This document shows, piece by piece, positions 56,201 to 57,238 of a DNA stretch of 64,000 bases. Within the stretch, counting starts at the first letter, position 1, and each line of letters opens with the position of its first letter. Under the pieces are notes generated by a model, which did no database searches, had not been told where the DNA came from, and worked only from the letters and a program-made list of their open reading frames with translations. The position numbers and the translations under genes are program-made. The stretch is from Siphonodentalium dalli (lineage: Eukaryota > Mollusca > Scaphopoda > Gadilida > Siphonodentaliidae), in contig CP136064.1 of the NCBI GenBank assembly GCA_032622095.1, positions 258,333,863 through 258,397,862 of the forward strand, given 5' to 3'.

Positions 56201-57238
56201 GGTGCAGCCAACTCAAACTAAATTACTGAAGATGAAGCTATCATTTGGGGTTCTTTTACCAAACACTAGCTATTCAGTTTGTTGCATTCACTGAGATTTC
56301 CTCTAGCACCTATTGTGGTCCCATTTCCCCCTTATGGAAACATACCTGCATGAGAGTTGCCTTTACGTAGTGCTTCTTGACAACTTTTAGCATTGGTCTT
56401 GTGTTTCACCTTTTTAGCAGCTTTGTGAGAATACTTTGCTGTGGGTGTGCTGCAGTATAGATGGGGGCTTTCATGGTAAACTCTTACACACAGGCGGCCT
56501 GTAACTGAAATCAAATAGAAAAGCACAGTGAATAACAAGTCTGACATTTGCAGGATGTGGTCCCCAGAGGGTGAATTAATGATGCTACCCCACACGGCAG
56601 ACTAGCATCACCAAATTCACCATATCACTATATCCAGGCTTGGTGAATAATGGACCTTTCCACAGCTTCAATAAAAGATTATTAACTGATACCGGTATAT
56701 TCTACCAATTAGTGACTGATCTGGTCATTTGCTGCATTAAAAATTCTGACATCATCATTTCACACTAATTCTGATATCTGTACATACATTCAGTGTTCCA
56801 TGTAAATTGACTGTTTTCAAACATTTTTGTTATCAAATCATAATGTGCAATGTGCTGGACTTGTGACTATGTAGTAATGTTGGAAATACGGACACATGCA
56901 TGCATGACGACATAATGACCGCATGGTTTTTTTGTGCGCGAGAGGTTTCCCCAAATTATCAGGCGGCTAGCCGGCTATAGCGGTTTTCATAACTTGTCAG
57001 CATGACAATTTGTATTCTAATATGATGTCTAAAATCTTATATATCTAAAGGAATGTTGGTAGAGAATACAACAAACTGATGTAATTTAGACCACATTACG
57101 CGACAATTTATTTACCGATATAAAGGCTTCAGATTTCAATTGCTTGTTAATGCATAATAAAACGGAAAAATTAAGTAAAATGAAAACCTTACCGCCCGCC
57201 CCTAATTTTGTGTTGTCCGTTGCCGGAAATGCGTGCAT
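2206..57238 (-). CDS. POLRMT: Mitochondrial RNA polymerase gene, 21 exons, 3' end outside window
   Basis: Single-subunit, T7-like RNA polymerase that transcribes mitochondrial DNA and makes replication primers in the matrix. The reconstructed exons, 5' to 3' on the minus strand, join in phase at every junction to give 1055 codons without a stop. Residues 1-66 form the targeting region and residues 67-404 a low-complexity, lysine- and serine-rich linker. Residues 405-560 are PPR-like ([14 protein letters not shown] resembles the human SYAAALQCMGR segment), and residues 600-960 form the N-terminal domain. The polymerase core then starts with [14 protein letters not shown] (970-983), [17 protein letters not shown] and [10 protein letters not shown]. 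The human protein is about 1230 residues, so the palm and fingers with both catalytic aspartates are encoded left of position 1. Introns reach 9 kb and are full of repeats. One oddity is Ser979 where the family has Gly (DxRGR). The family assignment is nearly certain; small exons 12 and 1 are the least certain parts. Confidence 0.95.
2285..3450. other. Intron 20 (3' half), mostly unrecognised
   Basis: Intron sequence. 2320-2385 looks like a decayed end of the hAT-like MITE (ATTGCAGAATGAGGGCCCCAG with a preceding GGCCTGAAAATA). A poly-C run sits at 3058-3067. Nothing else recognised. Confidence 0.4.
3451..4140. mobile_element. Rearranged hAT-like MITE, long variant
   Basis: Two inverted segments (about 3490-3640 and 3905-4070) share the interior of the long MITE variant (AGGCCTCATCT, AGTATCTTTATTAT, CCCCAAATTGGCAGA). 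They flank terminal-type blocks containing GAGGTCCCCAGAGG and TCACCCTCTGGGG. This is a composite of at least two copies and its termini are degraded. Confidence 0.6.
4217..4328 (-). CDS. POLRMT: POLRMT exon 20
   Basis: 112 nt, acceptor TTTACAG, donor GTATGA. Encodes [18 protein letters not shown] and [17 protein letters not shown], almost identical to human [17 protein letters not shown]. It is squeezed between a rearranged MITE block and the 51-bp minisatellite. Confidence 0.96.
4649..6416. repeat. 51-bp minisatellite, about 34 units
   Basis: Head-to-tail units of 51 bp containing CGATTGTATATAGACACACA and TCAGACCACCAACTAAAGCA, nearly identical in the middle, with truncated units near 4975, 5373, 5725, 6334 and 6376. 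Units at the right end vary most (AACTAACGCAATG). Because 51 is a multiple of three, three open frames of up to 346 codons run through it on the minus strand; the amino-acid repeat ([17 protein letters not shown]) has no protein character and is broken by indels. It lies in a POLRMT intron. Confidence 0.97.
6510..6895. mobile_element. Foldback MITE bearing two copies of the ATGCATTCTC hairpin
   Basis: Outer inverted repeats (TTTTTTACCCTGTGCCAATG and its complement near 6890) enclose two hairpins, 6526-6594 and 6812-6878. Each hairpin is an inverted repeat of CCAATGCATTCTCTTATATA followed by TGCGAG around a GTCGAC/TAGGTCG loop. Confidence 0.75.
7012..7478 (+). mobile_element. piggyBac-like MITE (TTAA, CAGTGCCAG ends), copy 1
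   Basis: Flanked by TTAA at both ends, with termini CCCTTTCAGTGCCAG and CTGGCACTGAAAGGG. The interior carries the ATGCATTCTC hairpin near its left end and GGGCCGATGAGATCGGCCC near the right end. TTAA duplication with CCC...GGG ends is the piggyBac hallmark. No transposase. Confidence 0.85.
7600..7960. mobile_element. hAT-like MITE, degraded copy
   Basis: Two terminal-type palindromic blocks (GAATGAGGTCCCTAGAGGGT near 7616 and GAGGTCCCCAGAGGGAG near 7830) around the long-variant interior (AGGCCTCATCTTCTCTGGGA). Confidence 0.7.
8087..8171 (-). CDS. POLRMT: POLRMT exon 19 with DxRxR motif
   Basis: 28 codons plus one base, acceptor TTTCAG, donor GTAAGC. Encodes [20 protein letters not shown] then IPPHFNHLG, matching human VFWLPHNMDFRGRTYP and CPPHFNHLG. 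The usual glycine of the DxRGR signature is serine here (codon AGT). Confidence 0.96.
8250..11850. repeat. 164-bp tandem array, about 20 units, with defined ends
   Basis: Units of about 164 bp with landmarks TCATGCAAAGAGTAAAATCC, GCCATGTTTTTTGGCCGAAC, ACTCGTTCCCATCTACATGT and TACGACCTGTAGCC. The left boundary is GTGTCAATGACACTGTAGCT (8258); the right end is GGACGCCAAGCCATGGCAAT then AGCTCAAACTTGAGCT. About 330 bp at 9560-9890 recur almost exactly at 11469-11800, a 1.9 kb higher-order duplication. The same termini recur at 26.75-27.45 kb, so it is an interspersed element whose middle expanded. Confidence 0.92.
11937..12057 (-). CDS. POLRMT: POLRMT exon 18
   Basis: 121 nt, acceptor CGACAG, donor GTATAC. 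Encodes [20 protein letters not shown], matching human CQKVAREMHSLRAEALYRLS. Confidence 0.95.
12175..12335. repeat. Small inverted-repeat element with duplicated centre
   Basis: Arms TGTTTCGTTGGATATTTGAG (12179) and TTTCAAATATCCAATGAAAC (12308) are complementary. The centre is a 35-bp direct repeat of GATCAGTTTGTGAAAAAAGC plus AGGCTTGCCAGTGA. Confidence 0.75.
12468..12684. mobile_element. Palindromic Tc1/mariner-like MITE, copy 1
   Basis: TA-flanked, 217 bp, almost perfectly palindromic (TACAGTAATGCCCTAAGTAA to its complement), with a loop of a few bases around CTCGCCGAG. TA duplication and CAGT ends suggest Tc1/mariner. No transposase. Confidence 0.85.
12950..13336. repeat. GGAC-hairpin repeat, copy 1
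   Basis: Two units containing AATGTAGGAATAAAAGCTCG, ending in GGACGGATGACGGATGGAC and the hairpin GTATACCCCCCTAAC...GTTGCGGGGGGTATAATAA. Confidence 0.75.
13536..13765. mobile_element. TTAA MITE, GGGAGCTG-ended family, copy 1
   Basis: Starts TTTAACCGTTCCATGACTGG and ends with GGGAGCTGTGC-type sequence in opposite orientation. It carries two hairpin copies of the ATGCATTCTC/GTGAATTCTG type with the TACGGGAGACTC loop variant. It ends about 15 bp from POLRMT exon 17. Confidence 0.6.
13779..13879 (-). CDS. POLRMT: POLRMT exon 17
   Basis: 33 codons plus two bases, acceptor TTTGCAG, donor GTAAGA. Encodes [20 protein letters not shown], matching human VLDLVLQLFQAKGCPQLGVP, then a proline/serine loop. 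Confidence 0.94.
13975..14155. repeat. 44-bp minisatellite, 4 units
   Basis: Imperfect units of about 44 bp built on CACAGAAAAACCTTCAAATA and TCATAGACTTGGATTC. Confidence 0.75.
14158..15360. repeat. GGAC-hairpin repeat, copy 2, with inserted segment
   Basis: Three units of the 12950 family (AATGTAGGAATAAAAGCTCG three times) run into GGACGGACGACAGGACAG at 14735. A segment rich in TAGCCACATA words follows (about 14760-15235). The (GGAC)n tract and terminal hairpin GTATACCCCCCAGAAC...GGGTATAATAA close it at 15240-15360, with a run of about 22 G. It ends 20 bp before exon 16. Confidence 0.65.
15380..15507 (-). CDS. POLRMT: POLRMT exon 16
   Basis: 128 nt, acceptor TTTACAG, donor GTAAGT. Encodes [12 protein letters not shown] and [17 protein letters not shown], matching human TKLMRTVEG and LDALTQLGNCAWRVNGR. 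Confidence 0.95.
15785..16125. mobile_element. TTAA MITE, GGGAGCTG-ended family, copy 2
   Basis: Begins TTTAACCCTTTCATGATGGG, ends near AGGAAGCTCCAGTCATGATC, with hairpins near 15930-15985 and 15996-16072 (CCTATGGGAGACTC loops). Confidence 0.6.
15843..16538. repeat. Inverted repeat with ~90-bp arms
   Basis: 15843-15933 and 16448-16538 are inverted, essentially perfect copies (ATTCTAGTTAATAATGAAAT at the outer ends). About 515 bp lies between the arms, including a 68-codon frame (16210-16416) with no recognised homology. Confidence 0.75.
16539..17472. other. Intron 15, unrecognised
   Basis: AT-rich. An inverted pair around 16765-16810 and 17275-17330 (AGCCAGCTGTGGCT and AGCCGGCTATGGCT; CTACTGCGCATGCC and GACGTGCGCAGTAG) suggests the ends of another foldback element of about 560 bp. 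No gene seen. Confidence 0.4.
17473..17722. mobile_element. TTAA MITE, GGGAGCTG-ended family, copy 3
   Basis: Begins TTTAACTCTGTCAAGATGGG, ends AAGATCCAGTCATGGAATGG. It has two hairpins near 17517-17575 and 17600-17680. Confidence 0.6.
17733..17984. mobile_element. hAT-like MITE with 8-bp TSD
   Basis: Flanked by CTAACACT on both sides (17725-17732 and 17985-17992). The left terminus has lost the CAAG of CAAGCCTTG; the right end is CAAGGCTTG. The interior is two palindromes joined by CTTACACCTCAG. Confidence 0.9.
18012..18147 (-). CDS. POLRMT: POLRMT exon 15
   Basis: 45 codons plus one base, acceptor TTTCAG, donor GTAAGT. Contains [20 protein letters not shown], matching human VPMLCPPLPWTSPHSGAFLL, a highly conserved polymerase segment. 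Confidence 0.96.
18160..18270. mobile_element. Palindromic Tc1/mariner-like MITE, left arm only
   Basis: TACAGTAATGCCCTAAATAA through TCATCGGAAAGCTCTCACTG; the right arm is absent. It lies about 10 bp upstream of POLRMT exon 15. Confidence 0.8.
18480..20440. repeat. Interspersed repeat, ~2 kb, copy B
   Basis: Second copy of the repeat at 60-2190, same orientation, sharing the colinear blocks listed there. A short internal duplication (TGAGGCACTGATACCATTGG near 18520 and a variant near 18620) marks its left part. It abuts POLRMT exon 14 closely (20538). Short frames at 19737-20129 and 19816-20103 overlap on opposite strands and are probably not genes. Confidence 0.7.
20538..20604 (-). CDS. 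POLRMT: POLRMT exon 14
   Basis: 67 nt, acceptor TTTGCAG, donor GTGTGT. Encodes [20 protein letters not shown], matching human RLVPVLYHVYSFRNVQQIG. It is the only unique island in an 8 kb stretch of inserted repeats. Confidence 0.9.
20740..20993. mobile_element. hAT-like MITE
   Basis: Complete termini CAAGCCTTGAAATAG and TATTTCAAGGCTTG. Flanks ACTTTGCT and ACTTTTGCT are an 8-bp duplication with one extra T. Confidence 0.88.
22310..23060. repeat. Nested inverted repeat in the left arm
   Basis: 22321-22475 (+) is complementary to 22905-23055 (shared CTGTTTCAC, AATCGAT, TTATACACT). The stretch between them includes a second small hairpin around TTATGATCGAACATTATAGG and GTGTTCGATCACATAA (22658-22712). 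Confidence 0.65.
22600..24127 (-). pseudogene. Repeat-borne gene, PIN/FEN-like motifs, multiply frameshifted
   Basis: Reading from 24127 down: residues around [20 protein letters not shown] and [13 protein letters not shown]; a shift near 23920; YKLVS, then [20 protein letters not shown] and [20 protein letters not shown] (23644-23940 is open); further breaks; [20 protein letters not shown] and [19 protein letters not shown] near 23280-23450; and [17 protein letters not shown] near 23100. Downstream, a Cys-rich tail survives best in the right arm. Stops and shifts in at least four places mean it is dead. No name is offered for the family. Confidence 0.7.
24360..24860 (+). pseudogene. Inverted second copy of the 3' part of the same gene
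   Basis: Plus-strand frame 24387-24599 reads [40 protein letters not shown], then after a stop [20 protein letters not shown]. With a deletion of the QAGIW region it continues [20 protein letters not shown] and [13 protein letters not shown] to about 24855. The Cys spacing resembles CXC (tesmin-like) motifs. Confidence 0.65.
25740..26754. other. Intron 13 remainder, mostly unrecognised
   Basis: 25795-25925 is a fragment of the GGGTCATAACTCCAGCAAAA-type repeat also seen at 48310-48620. 25946-26196 is the TTAA MITE. 26200-26750 shows nothing recognisable. Confidence 0.4.
25946..26196. mobile_element. TTAA MITE containing the ATGCATTCTC hairpin
   Basis: Left end TTAACCCTTTACCCAAC, right end GTTGGTTAAAGGGTTAG (one mismatch in the right TTAA). 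It carries the hairpin, extended by CCCTGTG/CACAGGG, at 25969-26049. The interior is unrelated to the CAGTGCCAG family. Confidence 0.75.
26755..27735. repeat. Diverged copy of the CCATGGCAATAGCTCA element with 182-bp duplication
   Basis: Starts GTGTCAATGACACTGTAGCT as at 8258, holds about four diverged units (CCAAGATGGC, GCCATGTT), and ends CCATGGCAATAGCTCAAACT. Its right end plus flank (27370-27551) is directly repeated at 27552-27733 with few differences. Confidence 0.8.
27736..28017. other. Intron 13, unique
   Basis: No gene, repeat or motif recognised. Confidence 0.4.
28026..28279. mobile_element. hAT-like MITE with 8-bp TSD
   Basis: Perfect 8-bp duplication ACCAGTTC on both sides. Ends CAAACCTTGAGATAG and CTATTTCAAGGCTTG. 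It lies about 95 bp downstream of POLRMT exon 13. Confidence 0.92.
28376..28452 (-). CDS. POLRMT: POLRMT exon 13
   Basis: 25 codons plus two bases, acceptor TTACAG, donor GTATGT. Encodes [20 protein letters not shown], aligning with human ELGKLLAEMLVQATQM. Confidence 0.9.
28586..28993. mobile_element. hAT-like MITE, long variant
   Basis: Terminal blocks at both ends, with an interior about 150 bp longer than the short form (AGGCTTCAATTGC... and ATACTTACCAGAAGATGAGG). Imperfect ends CTAGCCTTG and CAAGGCTG. Confidence 0.8.
29260..29700 (+). mobile_element. piggyBac-like MITE (CAGTGCCAG ends), copy 2
   Basis: Same family and orientation as the copy at 7012, TTAA on both sides, with hairpin at 29313-29380. 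Interior near-identical (ATAGCATGCTTAAGCATACC). Short frames across it are not genes. Confidence 0.85.
29745..29783 (-). CDS. POLRMT: POLRMT exon 12 (39-nt microexon)
   Basis: Encodes [13 protein letters not shown] between TTTCAG and donor GTTGGT. Phase 0 on both sides links exons 11 and 13 and aligns with human WPLPVQM. A second donor (GTAATT) four bases downstream, combined with an alternative exon 11 donor, would also stay open in another frame. The chosen frame fits the PLxVQ homology better, and exon 4 uses the same GTTGGT donor. Confidence 0.7.
29784..32030. other. Intron 11, unrecognised part
   Basis: AT-rich intron. A short hairpin with ATCTCGTCGCG arms (30471-30497) is followed by a degenerate 45-bp direct repeat of CGTCGCGTTTGTTG and ATCTGCGTTTGTGAACACG (to 30560). 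31790-31870 contains an inverted pair around TTCAGATAATAAGTT and AACTTATTATCTGAAAA. The 121-codon frame at 30093-30458 on the minus strand has no recognised homology. Confidence 0.4.
32036..33196. repeat. 26-bp minisatellite, about 45 units
   Basis: Units of about 26 bp, such as CCCATATACCCCTGATGTTT plus CATGTG, with variants (CTGTGATGCTTCATGTG, AACTATGATG, CCCATGCCCATAATG) arranged in higher-order blocks on the left and nearly uniform copies at the right (33050-33190). It ends 20 bp from the exon 11 donor. Confidence 0.95.
33217..33330 (-). CDS. POLRMT: POLRMT exon 11
   Basis: 38 codons, phase 0, acceptor TTTCAG, donor GTAAAT. Encodes [17 protein letters not shown] and [13 protein letters not shown], aligning with human NHYRKYLCLLAS and PRQYWEALG. 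The 26-bp minisatellite begins about 20 bp downstream of the donor. Confidence 0.88.
33331..34658. other. Intron 10, unrecognised
   Basis: AT-rich. No repeat family or coding similarity recognised. The 79-codon frame at 33352-33591 has no support beyond being open. Confidence 0.4.
34659..34790 (-). CDS. POLRMT: POLRMT exon 10
   Basis: 44 codons, phase 0, acceptor TTTTCAG, donor GTGAGA. Encodes [20 protein letters not shown], then [15 protein letters not shown], which aligns with human LARELSARTFSRHVVQRQR in the N-terminal domain. Confidence 0.85.
34827..35259. mobile_element. TTAA MITE interrupted by a hAT-like MITE
   Basis: Ends TTAACCCTTTGGC and GCCAAAGGGTTAA flank about 425 bp, of which 34864-35056 is an inserted hAT-like MITE. 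The nesting shows that the TTAA element arrived first. Confidence 0.75.
34864..35056. mobile_element. hAT-like MITE, internally deleted, nested
   Basis: Intact ends CAAGCCTTG/CAAGGCTTG but part of the second palindrome is lost (CAGCAGAATGTTCCCTCTGG). It sits inside the TTAA MITE at 34827-35259; the flanks show no clear duplication. Confidence 0.85.
35328..35581. mobile_element. hAT-like MITE with 8-bp TSD
   Basis: Flanked by GAAGCATC (35320-35327 and 35582-35589). Right terminus slightly altered. The arms are alternately of the GAGGTTCCCAG and GAGGTCCCCAG types, each paired with its own complement. Confidence 0.9.
35600..36200. repeat. GGAC-hairpin repeat, tandem 165-200 bp units
   Basis: Three units with GGGCGGACGAAACCGCAGTT, GGTCTATTAGCATACCAAAG and GTTATGAGTTGAAACGTTCG, then GGACGGACGGAGGG and the closing hairpin ATATACCCCCAAATCTCC...GGAGATCGGGGGCATAATAA. 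Confidence 0.85.
36240..36756. repeat. GGAC-hairpin repeat, second type
   Basis: Two units with AAAATAAGTCGAAAA and ATTATTGAAATCGGTTCATA, then GGACGGACGCCCGGAC, a duplicated 25-bp GTGTGACGGACGGACAGA tract, and hairpin GTATACCCCCTATTTTC...GAAAGTGGGGGTATAAAAA. Confidence 0.8.
36757..37209. other. Intron 9, unrecognised
   Basis: No feature beyond a poly-C run at about 37087-37102. Confidence 0.4.
37210..37283 (-). CDS. POLRMT: POLRMT exon 9
   Basis: 74 nt, enters with two bases, leaves in phase 0, donor GTAAGT. Encodes [20 protein letters not shown], matching human EGRFSLYPFLCLLDEREVV. Confidence 0.93.
37440..38105. repeat. Third, more diverged copy of the same element
   Basis: About four units with CCAAGATGGC, CATGTTTT and CTCCCATCTA, ending GACGCCAACCCATGGCAAAA then GCTCAAAC and GAGCTAAAAA. 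Confidence 0.75.
38190..38770. repeat. TTTGGCAAA-word repeats flanking 400 bp
   Basis: 38212-38275 and 38690-38760 both contain ATTTGGCAAAAAATATTTTC with ATTTGGCAAA to either side, as direct copies. The 400 bp between is not recognised. It may be a tandem or LTR-like arrangement. Confidence 0.55.
38808..38901 (-). CDS. POLRMT: POLRMT exon 8
   Basis: 31 codons plus one base, donor GTGAGT. Contains [19 protein letters not shown], matching human KTLKTLRDQWEKALCRALR. Its 5' end and acceptor (TTTGAAG) are duplicated 40 bp upstream at 38941, so the acceptor is chosen by homology and phase. Confidence 0.87.
39180..39859. repeat. Degenerate AT-rich minisatellite next to exon 7
   Basis: 39575-39858 is made of drifting units of about 45 bp around ACCATTTTGAGTATGATATT and TTGACATTGAGCATACCAT. 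39210-39545 carries two related CTACCTACCCTA words and poly-A/T runs. Confidence 0.65.
39860..39994 (-). CDS. POLRMT: POLRMT exon 7
   Basis: 45 codons, phase 0, acceptor TTGCAG, donor GTTATC. Contains [20 protein letters not shown], matching human CLFEKQLHMELASRVCVVSV. The intron separating it from exon 6 is over 9 kb and is repeat-filled. Confidence 0.92.
40064..40214. mobile_element. hAT-like MITE, short single-palindrome form
   Basis: 151 bp, one palindrome only. Flanks CAGGTATC and CAGGCATC are an 8-bp duplication with one mismatch. It lies about 70 bp upstream of exon 7. Confidence 0.9.
40273..40712. mobile_element. hAT-like MITE, long variant
   Basis: Ends CAAGCCTGCAAATAG and CTATTTGCAGGCTTG carry the same compensating change (CTTGA to CTGCA) on both sides. 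Long interior as at 28586. Confidence 0.85.
40944..41370 (-). mobile_element. piggyBac-like MITE (CAGTGCCAG ends), copy 3, inverted
   Basis: Inverted copy of the family at 7012 and 29260, TTAA on both sides, hairpin at 41250-41318. Confidence 0.85.
41371..42830. other. Intron 6, unrecognised
   Basis: AT-rich. 42360-42520 is a run of CATAACC/CATACC-rich words (degenerate CCATAA-like satellite). An imperfect GACA microsatellite is at 42795-42818. A candidate exon at about 41590 was rejected. Confidence 0.4.
42831..43004. mobile_element. Palindromic Tc1/mariner-like MITE, internally deleted
   Basis: Same ends (TACAGTAATGCCC and GGGCATACTGTA). The left arm lost about 40 bp so only part of the palindrome remains. 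Confidence 0.82.
43005..45340. other. Intron 6, unrecognised
   Basis: No homology seen. A 131-codon plus-strand frame (43557-43952) is the longest, with low-complexity composition and no recognised domain. A short inverted repeat CATTCAATGTA near 44350 (GTCGTTCAATGTAATTATGC then CTACATTGAACGAC) forms a 16-bp stem. Confidence 0.4.
45341..46105. repeat. Hairpin-terminated interspersed repeat
   Basis: Two related blocks (about 45480-45620 and 45720-45870, both with TAGGAGAAGAT, GGGCACAA or GGGACACAA), then GGGGCATAACTCTGGTAAGC, closing with hairpin TATACTTCCATATT/AATATGGAAGTATAATAA (46067-46100). Short frames on both strands here are not genes. Confidence 0.6.
46560..48310. repeat. ~150-bp tandem repeat ending in GGAC tract and GTGAGCTAAAAA
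   Basis: About ten diverged units with GAATTACTATGGAGGGAAAG, AGTTATG, TTTGACC and ACCAAATAT. It closes with GACGGACGGCACGACGGACG, then CCACCGGAGACTTTGTCTCA and GGTGAGCTAAAAA. An AT-rich insertion lies at 47640-47790. Confidence 0.8.
48311..49120. repeat. GGACCATAACTC repeat, then unrecognised intron
   Basis: 48311-48650 has two units (GGACCATAACTC, ATCTGTATTTTCATACG) closing with CAGACAGACGGAC and hairpin TATATCCCCAGAAATTGC.../ATCGGGGACA. 48650-49120 shows nothing recognised. Confidence 0.6.
49121..49300 (-). CDS. POLRMT: POLRMT exon 6
   Basis: 60 codons, phase 0, acceptor TTTTCAG, donor GTTAGT. Contains [13 protein letters not shown], matching human TVLKAVHKVKPTF, and ends [12 protein letters not shown] 29-bp inverted copy of part of this exon lies at 49517-49545 in the upstream intron. 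Confidence 0.93.
49318..49512. repeat. 38-bp minisatellite, 5 units
   Basis: Units of about 38 bp (TCAGAGACCAAACATATCTA, CCGTTCTGTGTGGCAC). It starts 17 bp from exon 6 in the upstream intron. Confidence 0.85.
49517..49545 (+). repeat. Inverted 29-bp copy of POLRMT exon 6 sequence
   Basis: Exact reverse complement of 49223-49251 in exon 6 (AAGGGAAGCTTGTCATGAAA then GCGATTCAT). It directly adjoins the truncated piggyBac-like MITE. Confidence 0.93.
49546..49626. mobile_element. Half copy of the palindromic piggyBac-like MITE
   Basis: Matches only the right half of the element at 52901-53124 (TTTGAAAAATGATCAAGG through GGCACTGAAAGGGTTAA). The left half is missing and its place is taken by an inverted exon 6 fragment. 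Confidence 0.8.
49627..51046. other. Intron 5, unrecognised
   Basis: No repeat family recognised. A plus-strand frame at 50394-50624 begins with a hydrophobic [15 protein letters not shown], but nothing else supports a gene. Confidence 0.4.
51047..51205 (-). CDS. POLRMT: POLRMT exon 5, PPR-like repeat
   Basis: 53 codons, phase 0. Contains [20 protein letters not shown] followed by [10 protein letters not shown], matching the human YVLFMVKDAGLTPDLLSYAAALQCMGR pentatricopeptide-like helix pair. Acceptor is preceded by a good pyrimidine run; donor is GTACCA. Confidence 0.95.
51206..51989. other. Intron 4, unrecognised
   Basis: AT-rich, with no feature recognised. Confidence 0.4.
51998..52250. 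mobile_element. hAT-like MITE with perfect 8-bp TSD
   Basis: Flanked by CAACAAAA (51990-51997 and 52251-52258), ends CAAGCCTTGAAATAG and CTATTTCAAGGCTTG. Best example of the family. Confidence 0.94.
52627..52746 (-). CDS. POLRMT: POLRMT exon 4
   Basis: 40 codons, phase 0 at both ends, acceptor TTTCAG and unusual donor GTTGGT. Encodes [20 protein letters not shown] and then [12 protein letters not shown], the segment leading into the PPR-like helices. The last 27 coding bases, with the donor, are repeated just downstream at about 52585-52620 (see finding). Confidence 0.88.
52832..52892. mobile_element. hAT-like MITE right-end fragment
   Basis: Contains ACTAAATTCACCCTCTGGGG and GCAAATGTCAGAACCACTAT only, next to the TTAA element at 52901. 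Confidence 0.7.
52901..53124. mobile_element. piggyBac-like palindromic MITE
   Basis: TTAA-flanked, 216 bp, an almost perfect palindrome centred at about 53013 (AGAGCTCTTTGAGCTGAAAG). Ends CCCTTTAAGTGCCAAGTCCG and CGGACTTGGCGCTGAAAGGG relate it to the CAGTGCCAG family, but the interior differs. Confidence 0.85.
53203..53420. mobile_element. Palindromic Tc1/mariner-like MITE, copy 2
   Basis: Full-length copy of the family at 12468, TA on both sides, arms TACAGTAATGCTCTAATTAA and TTACTTAGAGCATTACTGTA, centre CTCTCAGAGAGAG. Confidence 0.87.
53517..54529 (-). CDS. POLRMT: POLRMT exon 3, long variable linker
   Basis: 1013 nt open exon between TTTTCAG and GTATGT, residues 67-404. The first 200 residues are rich in Ser, His, Asn and Gln, and probably disordered. 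The last 100 residues are strongly basic with helical heptads ([39 protein letters not shown]) ending [17 protein letters not shown]. This equals the poorly conserved region before the PPR domain in animal POLRMT. It is the longest open frame in the window outside satellites. Confidence 0.85.
54530..56345. other. Intron 2, mostly unrecognised
   Basis: Contains the 47-bp minisatellite (55143-55377). An imperfect tandem of ATTCGAATCG-type words (54797-54870) forms short stems. Nothing else recognised. Confidence 0.4.
55143..55377. repeat. 47-bp minisatellite, 5 units
   Basis: Five almost identical 47-bp units containing AATCCACTAATAACGCCTAC and ACCACAAAATAAACCAATGT. Confidence 0.95.
56346..56498 (-). 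CDS. POLRMT: POLRMT exon 2
   Basis: 153 nt between acceptor TTACAG and donor GTATGT, entered and left with one base carried. Encodes [20 protein letters not shown] and a lysine/histidine-rich stretch ending GNSHA. The basic, acid-poor composition suits a mitochondrial leader. No strong homology is visible; the call depends on phase and on the adjoining exon 3. Confidence 0.7.
56536..56642. mobile_element. hAT-like MITE, short copy with 8-bp TSD
   Basis: 107 bp flanked by GTGAATAA on both sides (56528-56535, 56643-56650). Ends CAAGTCTGACATTTGCAG and CCAGGCTTG. It lies about 40 bp upstream of POLRMT exon 2. Confidence 0.88.
57193..57238 (-). CDS. POLRMT: POLRMT exon 1 (start codon)
   Basis: Encodes [15 protein letters not shown] plus one base, then donor GTAAGG. 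I chose this ATG because an in-frame TGA lies six bases upstream and because its phase fits exon 2. A second ATG eight bases further upstream is in another frame and meets a stop in exon 2. The N-terminus looks only weakly like a matrix-targeting peptide; Arg residues come from exon 2. It is inferred without transcript support, and a different first exon is possible. Confidence 0.6.
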
